Of a stretch of 8,914 nt of DNA, positions 5,414 to 8,914 are shown one piece after another. The stretch lies in contig CAYGWJ010000063.1 in assembly GCA_964353405.1 (NCBI GenBank), positions 1 through 8,914 of the forward strand, in the 5' to 3' direction. Under the pieces are notes generated by a model. The model searched no databases and was not told where the DNA came from. It saw only the letters and a program-made list of their open reading frames with translations. Source of the stretch: JBGLNJ01 sp964353405 (GTDB lineage: Bacteria > Chloroflexota > Anaerolineae > Fen-1058). Every line of letters begins with the position of its first letter. The stretch's first letter is position 1. The translations under genes were made by a program, and so were the position numbers.

Positions 5414-6426
5414 TAAACAATCTCCTCTTGTGAAACTATCTCTTTCTTATACTGCCAGCGCCGGGGAAGCAAACCAGCTTCGTGGATAATCTCCGCCACC
5501 AGCTCCTCCTGCCGGTATGCCATTACATGCACGCCGCTAACTCCCTCGATTCTCTGCACCTGCTGGATGATCTCGACGCAAATTTTTTTACCCTCCTCAC
5601 GCTGCTGATCAGAAGGGACCCCTTTCAATCGCTTGATGACCTCATCCGGAATTACCACCCCGGGGACGTGCGAGCGCATCCATTCCGCAGCTTTTGCCGA
5701 TCGCAATGGACCGACACCCACCAGGATGAATACCCGCTGGTGGTATCCAAGGTTTCTTACTGCGTCCATGAAATGCTGGAATCGCTTGATATCAAAGCAA
5801 TATTGTGTCTGGATAAAGTCTGCTCCAGCTTCGATCTTCTTGCCCAACTGGATGGGACGGTAGTCATAGGGAGGCACAAAGGGGTTGCTGGCTGCCCCCA
5901 GGAAGAAACGCGGCGGCATATCCAGTTTTCGCCCACTCAAGAACTGGCCTTTTTCACACATGATGCAGATCGTACGCAGCAAAATAGTGGAGTCAATGTC
6001 AAAGACAGGCTTGGCATCCGGCTGATCGCCGGCTTCGACGCCATCGCCGGTCAGACAGAGTACATTGCGCACACCCATCGCCGCCGCGCCCAGCAGATCA
6101 CCCTGAATTGCGATCCGGTTGCGGTCGCGGCAGGAAACCTGCATCACAGGCTCGTAGCCGGCGCGGGTGAGCAATGCACACACACCTACGCTGGACATAT
6201 GCACGTTGGCGCCCGAGGCATCCGTCGAGTTGATCGCGTCGCATACCTCCGCCAACACCAGGGCGCGCTCGTAGACCGAGTGCGGATCTGCGCTGTCTGG
6301 TGGATTCAGCTCGGCGGTTACTGCAAACCGCCCTGAGCGCAGCACACGCTCCAGGCGAGAGCCCGATTTCACTCCTCCCAGGCGCGGGGCAGAATTTGTC
6401 CTTGTAGGTGAAGCTCGTTGATCCAT
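5413..6426 (-). CDS. metF: Methylenetetrahydrofolate reductase, MetF subunit
   Basis: It reduces 5,10-methylene-THF to 5-methyl-THF with FAD in a TIM barrel. Visible landmarks by residue: TAELNPP (37-43), whose Glu39 corresponds to catalytic Glu28 of E. coli MetF; CRDRNR (99-104); LCLTGD (123-128) with Asp128 at the FAD-interacting position; GAASNPF (177-183); and TQYCFD (207-212) with Gln208 as the folate-binding Gln. Length is 337 residues against ~296 in E. coli, the excess being an N-terminal extension and a longer C-terminus. ATG 6426 overlaps the upstream metV-like gene by 58 bases and has no good SD. An in-frame GTG at 6372 forms a GTGA overlap with the metV stop and would give 319 residues that still contain the whole barrel, but its GGGAGGA lies too close for an ideal SD. 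The start is therefore unsettled. The neighbouring MetV-like protein suggests a MetVF complex, as in acetogens, so the electron donor may not be NADH directly. Confidence 0.9.
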   Translation of the reverse strand: MDQRASPTRTNSAPRLGGVKSGSRLERVLRSGRFAVTAELNPPDSADPHSVYERALVLAEVCDAINSTDASGANVHMSSVGVCALLTRAGYEPVMQVSCRDRNRIAIQGDLLGAAAMGVRNVLCLTGDGVEAGDQPDAKPVFDIDSTILLRTICIMCEKGQFLSGRKLDMPPRFFLGAASNPFVPPYDYRPIQLGKKIEAGADFIQTQYCFDIKRFQHFMDAVRNLGYHQRVFILVGVGPLRSAKAAEWMRSHVPGVVIPDEVIKRLKGVPSDQQREEGKKICVEIIQQVQRIEGVSGVHVMAYRQEELVAEIIHEAGLLPRRWQYKKEIVSQEEIV

Positions 6427-6827
6427 GCAGATGAGTCTTTCAAGCGATGGTTAAGCGGGGGCTGGATGTGTACGATTTGATGCCCATAGATCGGCATGCG
6501 CTGTGAACGCTCCCAGGCCTGCACCCATACACAGGGCTGGTCGGGGAGGATTTCGCAATTTCTATTTAACCGTACACCGCCACATGGGCCATTTCGCAAG
6601 TTCTTGGGGCAGGTCATGGGGCAAGTCATGCCCGTGTGGTGCAGAACGCACTGCCCACACATGCGGCAATCAAAGATCACCGCTTTGGAAAGCCGTTCCA
6701 TGGGAATGAATATGCCCTCCACGGAGGAGCCTGGCTTTAACCATCGGCGAAAAGGCAACAGCAAGCGGTACGCCCACTGGTAAGCCAGCTCCAGCAAGTG
6801 CGGTCTGTTCTGCAATCTGCGCAGCAT
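6369..6827 (-). CDS. metV: MetV-like Cys-rich partner of methylenetetrahydrofolate reductase
   Basis: The 152-residue product matches the family annotated as methylenetetrahydrofolate reductase C-terminal domain (MetV of acetogens). Eight Cys lie at 54, 57, 60, 69, 73, 82, 91 and 99, with the block CRMCGQC, then MTCPMTCPKNLRNGPCGG, enough for two Fe-S clusters or a cluster plus zinc. Residues 105-140 (WERSQ, then PIYGHQIVHIQPPLNHRLKDSSAW) are the conserved tail of the family. The N-terminal ~40 residues are hydrophobic to basic (LELAYQWAYRLLLPF) and may dock on a partner or the membrane. MetV is shorter here than the ~200 residues typical in acetogens. It is known as an obligate partner of MetF in acetogens, bringing electrons to the flavin. 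Its gene overlaps metF by 58 bases and starts 12 bases after the DUF1638 gene. No strong SD precedes the ATG. Confidence 0.85.
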   Translation of the reverse strand: MLRRLQNRPHLLELAYQWAYRLLLPFRRWLKPGSSVEGIFIPMERLSKAVIFDCRMCGQCVLHHTGMTCPMTCPKNLRNGPCGGVRLNRNCEILPDQPCVWVQAWERSQRMPIYGHQIVHIQPPLNHRLKDSSAWINELHLQGQILPRAWEE

Positions 6828-6839
6828 GCTACGAATTGC

Positions 6840-7424
6840 TCACCCTTCGATTAACTCCATAAGACGACTTTCCAGCTTGCCATATCCAGTCTGGCGTACT
6901 TCGAGGGGCAAACCGAGGCAGCCAGCTGCCCACCTGGCTCTCGCCTCCAATGCCGGATCGGTACGTTGGGCAAGGTAGACCACTCTGGTGTAATTCTTGA
7001 AGTATTCTCCGCGCAGTTCCGGATGGCGATCCAAACCCAATCCTTCAATGACCAGGTGGTCAAATGACTGTACCAGGTAATCGGTCATGAAGAAAGTTCC
7101 TGGGGCTTCCGCCATGAGGCGGTCGAAAGTGCCATCGGCATACATCTCGTAGCAGTGCGGACCAGACACTCGCTCTACGCCTTCTTGTTCAAGCATTCGG
7201 TCAAGCAGCCCGCCGGTACCGCAGTCGCCATAGACAACGACGACATGGTCATAGACACTTCGTGCCTGGCGAATCCGCAGCCGAACAGCGCCAGGGATGC
7301 GCTCTGGCTCATTGTGGAGCAGCGAAGCCACCCCCAGGACATCTACATCCCAGCCATGCCGCTCTTTGAGCGCCAGAACCTCGCGCGCCAGCGCGCCACA
7401 GACAATCAGCGCTGTTTTCGCCAT
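6840..7424 (-). CDS. DUF1638 family protein in a corrinoid methyltransferase operon
   Basis: ATG 7424 gives 194 residues starting MAKTALIVCGALAREV, the usual opening of this family. It lies 7 bases after the stop of the preceding gene, while a GTG at 7448 would overlap that gene. Conserved-looking blocks: IVCGALAREV (7-16), LHNEPERIP (36-44), VVVYGDCGTGG (62-72), GPHCYEMY (88-95), FFMTDYLV (111-118) and YFKNYTRVVYLAQ (141-153). Cys9, Cys68 and Cys91 with His90 could bind a metal or cofactor. DUF1638 genes are commonly seen beside corrinoid methyltransferases, and I recall genetic evidence linking one to a split methionine synthase in another phylum (a recollection, not checked). Its biochemical role is not known to me. 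Position between the homocysteine methyltransferase and MetV argues for a part in methyl transfer, cofactor loading or reactivation. Confidence 0.8.
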   Translation of the reverse strand: MAKTALIVCGALAREVLALKERHGWDVDVLGVASLLHNEPERIPGAVRLRIRQARSVYDHVVVVYGDCGTGGLLDRMLEQEGVERVSGPHCYEMYADGTFDRLMAEAPGTFFMTDYLVQSFDHLVIEGLGLDRHPELRGEYFKNYTRVVYLAQRTDPALEARARWAAGCLGLPLEVRQTGYGKLESRLMELIEG

Positions 7425-7431
7425 AACCTTT

Positions 7432-8331
7432 TCAAGCTGTGGGTCCACTGGACGCCAGGGCTGCGGCTATCGAGCGGATGTGAGCTGGAGTGCTGCCGCA
7501 GCAGGCTCCGATGATTTGGGCTCCCGCCGCATATGCCTGCACCGCATAAACTGCCATATCCTCAGGGGTTGCCCGGTATACCGGTCGCCCCTTCTCCAGA
7601 ACCGGAACCCCGGCGTTAGCTTTGGCAACCAGGACAGCTTCCGGTGCGATCTTGCGCATTTTTTCCACGACGCCGATAATCTCCTCCGGCCCATTTCCGC
7701 AGTTGCCCCCTACCGCTGCCGCGCCATACGAACTTAATTCTCGGATGGCGCGCTCCGGGGTGATCCCCATCATCGTTCGCCCGTGAGTATCGAAGGTCAT
7801 TGTAGTGATGATCGGAATGCCGGCAGAAGACCTGCGCACACCCGCAACTGCAGCTCGCATTTCTTCCAGAGCGGACATAGTTTCGATCCAGATCACATCG
7901 ACGCCCCCCCAAATGAGGGCCGCCGCCTGTTCCGCAAAGGCGTCCGCCACTTGTTCGGAGGTCAACTCACCCAACGGCTGGATCAGCCCTCCGGATGGAC
8001 CGATGTCACCCGCCACTAACGCGCGCTTACCACTGGCATCCACTTCGGCGCGCAATATTGCCGCAGCAGCCCGGTTAAACTCGGTAACCCGCCCTTCCAT
8101 ATTGTGCAACTGCAGGCGGAAGCGATTCCCACCGAAGGTATTGGTCAGCAAAATTCGTGAGCCTGCCTCCAGATACTCGCGGTGGACAGCAGCCACCTTG
8201 TCGGGTTGTTCGACATTCCATAACTCCGGTGAGCCGCCATGCCCCAGACCAGCGGCAAACAGCATGGTGCCCATCGCACCATCTGCCAGGAGGTATCCAG
8301 ATTCAGCGAGGAGGGTCTGTAGCGCATTCAT
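7432..8331 (-). CDS. Homocysteine S-methyltransferase (zinc-dependent, MetH N-terminal-module type)
   Basis: It transfers a methyl group, here most likely from the corrinoid protein encoded just upstream, to the thiolate of homocysteine to make methionine. The 299 residues cover one homocysteine-binding barrel and nothing else. Landmarks: LLADGAMGTML (14-24), LTNTFGGNR (62-70), AGDIGPSGG (107-115), IWIETMSALEEMRAA (147-161), TMTFD (177-181), GGNCGNGPEE (208-217) and GACCGSTPAHI (275-285). Cys211, Cys277 and Cys278 are the three zinc ligands of the family. A MmuM-type S-methylmethionine or SAM-dependent enzyme has the same fold, so specificity rests on context. ATG 8331 follows the corrinoid gene stop by 4 bases without an SD, pointing to translational coupling. 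Confidence 0.88.
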   Translation of the reverse strand: MNALQTLLAESGYLLADGAMGTMLFAAGLGHGGSPELWNVEQPDKVAAVHREYLEAGSRILLTNTFGGNRFRLQLHNMEGRVTEFNRAAAAILRAEVDASGKRALVAGDIGPSGGLIQPLGELTSEQVADAFAEQAAALIWGGVDVIWIETMSALEEMRAAVAGVRRSSAGIPIITTMTFDTHGRTMMGITPERAIRELSSYGAAAVGGNCGNGPEEIIGVVEKMRKIAPEAVLVAKANAGVPVLEKGRPVYRATPEDMAVYAVQAYAAGAQIIGACCGSTPAHIRSIAAALASSGPTA

Positions 8332-8335
8332 AGGA

Positions 8336-8914
8336 TCAGCTTGCTAGCTCGCCACGCTTGATGGCGAGCAGTTTCTTGGCAGTTACCACAGCAACGGCTG
8401 CATCTCGACAATATGCATCAGCGCCGATTTCTTCAGCGAACGCTTCATTCAACGGCGCTCCACCGACCAACACAACCACGCTCTGGCGCAATCCCTGCTC
8501 TATCAACGTATTGATCACCACGCCCATATATGGCATAGTCGTGGTGAGAAGAGCGCTCATGCCGATAATATTTGGCTTATGCTCGTGTAGCGCCTTAATG
8601 AACGTGTCGGCGTCGACATTGATCCCCAAATTAACCACGTTGAAGCCCGCGCCTTCCATCATCATCCCCACCAGGTTCTTGCCGATATCATGGATGTCGC
8701 CTTTGACCGTACCGATCACCATGGTGCCGATCTGCGGGGCGCCGGTTTCCGCCAGGAGCGGACGGAGAATGTCCATACCAGCTTTCATGGCTTTAGCGGC
8801 CATCAGCACTTCCGGCACAAAGAGAATGCCGTCTCTAAAGTCCACCCCAACGATATCCATCCCTGCCACCAGCCCCCTGTTAAGGGTGTCAAAGGGCGTC
8901 AGGCCGCGCCGCAA
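8336..8914 (-). CDS. Cobalamin-binding corrinoid protein, MtbC/MetH-module type (5' partial)
   Basis: The frame is open to the right edge, so the start codon is outside; the leading TTG codon is probably internal Leu. The visible 192 residues contain the end of the helical cap domain (PFDTLNRGLVAGMDIVGVDF, then FVPEVLMAAKAMKAG) and the full Rossmann-like B12 domain. GTVKGDIHDIGKN (68-80) holds the D-x-H-x-x-G motif, with His75 as the lower axial cobalt ligand. SALLTTTM (120-127) and VGGAP (150-154) complete the site. Compared with the usual ~210 residues, only a few dozen N-terminal residues are missing. It would carry the methyl group between the pterin methyltransferase and the homocysteine methyltransferase. 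It is the first visible gene of the operon, and any riboswitch or promoter lies outside the window. Confidence 0.92.
   Translation of the reverse strand: MRRGLTPFDTLNRGLVAGMDIVGVDFRDGILFVPEVLMAAKAMKAGMDILRPLLAETGAPQIGTMVIGTVKGDIHDIGKNLVGMMMEGAGFNVVNLGINVDADTFIKALHEHKPNIIGMSALLTTTMPYMGVVINTLIEQGLRQSVVVLVGGAPLNEAFAEEIGADAYCRDAAVAVVTAKKLLAIKRGELAS

Noticed and set aside
5482..6336. Long plus-strand open frame (284 codons) opposite metF
   Set aside because: The minus strand encodes a clear MetF with all catalytic motifs. The antisense frame has no SD, no recognisable domain and a composition typical of a codon-bias shadow.
7805..8347. Plus-strand open frame of 180 codons opposite the homocysteine methyltransferase
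   Set aside because: Shadow of a well-supported gene; low-complexity Ala/Ser/Pro product without SD or family resemblance.
8860..8914. Cobalamin or SAM riboswitch controlling the operon
   Set aside because: The operon's 5' end is outside the window; everything up to 8914 is coding, so nothing can be said.
1..8914. CRISPR array, insertion sequence, attachment site or phage remnant
   Set aside because: No regularly spaced repeats, transposase or integrase motifs, or flanking direct repeats were seen. The tRNA gene has no duplicated 3' end nearby that would mark an integration.

Overview
The window reads like a chromosomal segment of an anaerobic or facultative bacterium of the Chloroflexota (Anaerolineae-like). 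This placement is inferred from gene content: a gingipain-type surface protease with GWNL-type repeats, a MetV/MetF pair, stand-alone corrinoid methyltransferase modules and a DUF1638 protein. No ribosomal or other phylogenetic marker is present apart from one tRNA, so the assignment is tentative.

Left part (1-1872, plus strand): the 3' end of a large secreted protein (the end of a C25/gingipain-like peptidase domain, an Fn3 domain and two copies of a Cys-containing GWNL repeat). After 50 bases comes a secreted, membrane-anchored beta-sandwich protein with a signal peptide and a C-terminal transmembrane anchor. A bidirectional terminator hairpin (1902-1931) separates this pair from a convergent S26-like peptidase gene (minus strand).

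Centre (1914-4501): the S26-like gene diverges from an initiator tRNA-fMet gene, which has a clear extended -10 promoter and a strong terminator. Then come a GC-rich hairpin, a small four-helix membrane protein (minus), a 264-base gene-free stretch, and a 282-residue Ala-rich helical repeat protein of unknown function (plus). About 220 non-coding bases with one hairpin follow.

Right part (4502-8914, minus strand): a compact operon of six genes, with spacings from -58 to +12 bases, running off the right edge. In transcription order: corrinoid protein (5' end outside the window), homocysteine S-methyltransferase, DUF1638 protein, MetV-like Cys-rich protein, MetF-like methylenetetrahydrofolate reductase, and methyl-THF:corrinoid methyltransferase. 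Together they can make methionine from methylene-THF. MetV/MetF would reduce methylene-THF to methyl-THF. The pterin-binding protein would pass the methyl to cobalamin on the corrinoid protein. The Zn-dependent methyltransferase would pass it on to homocysteine. This is the MetH enzyme taken apart into three proteins and combined with its own methyl-THF supply. The MetH reactivation domain is absent from the window, and DUF1638 is the component without a defined role. This operon is the most interesting part of the window.
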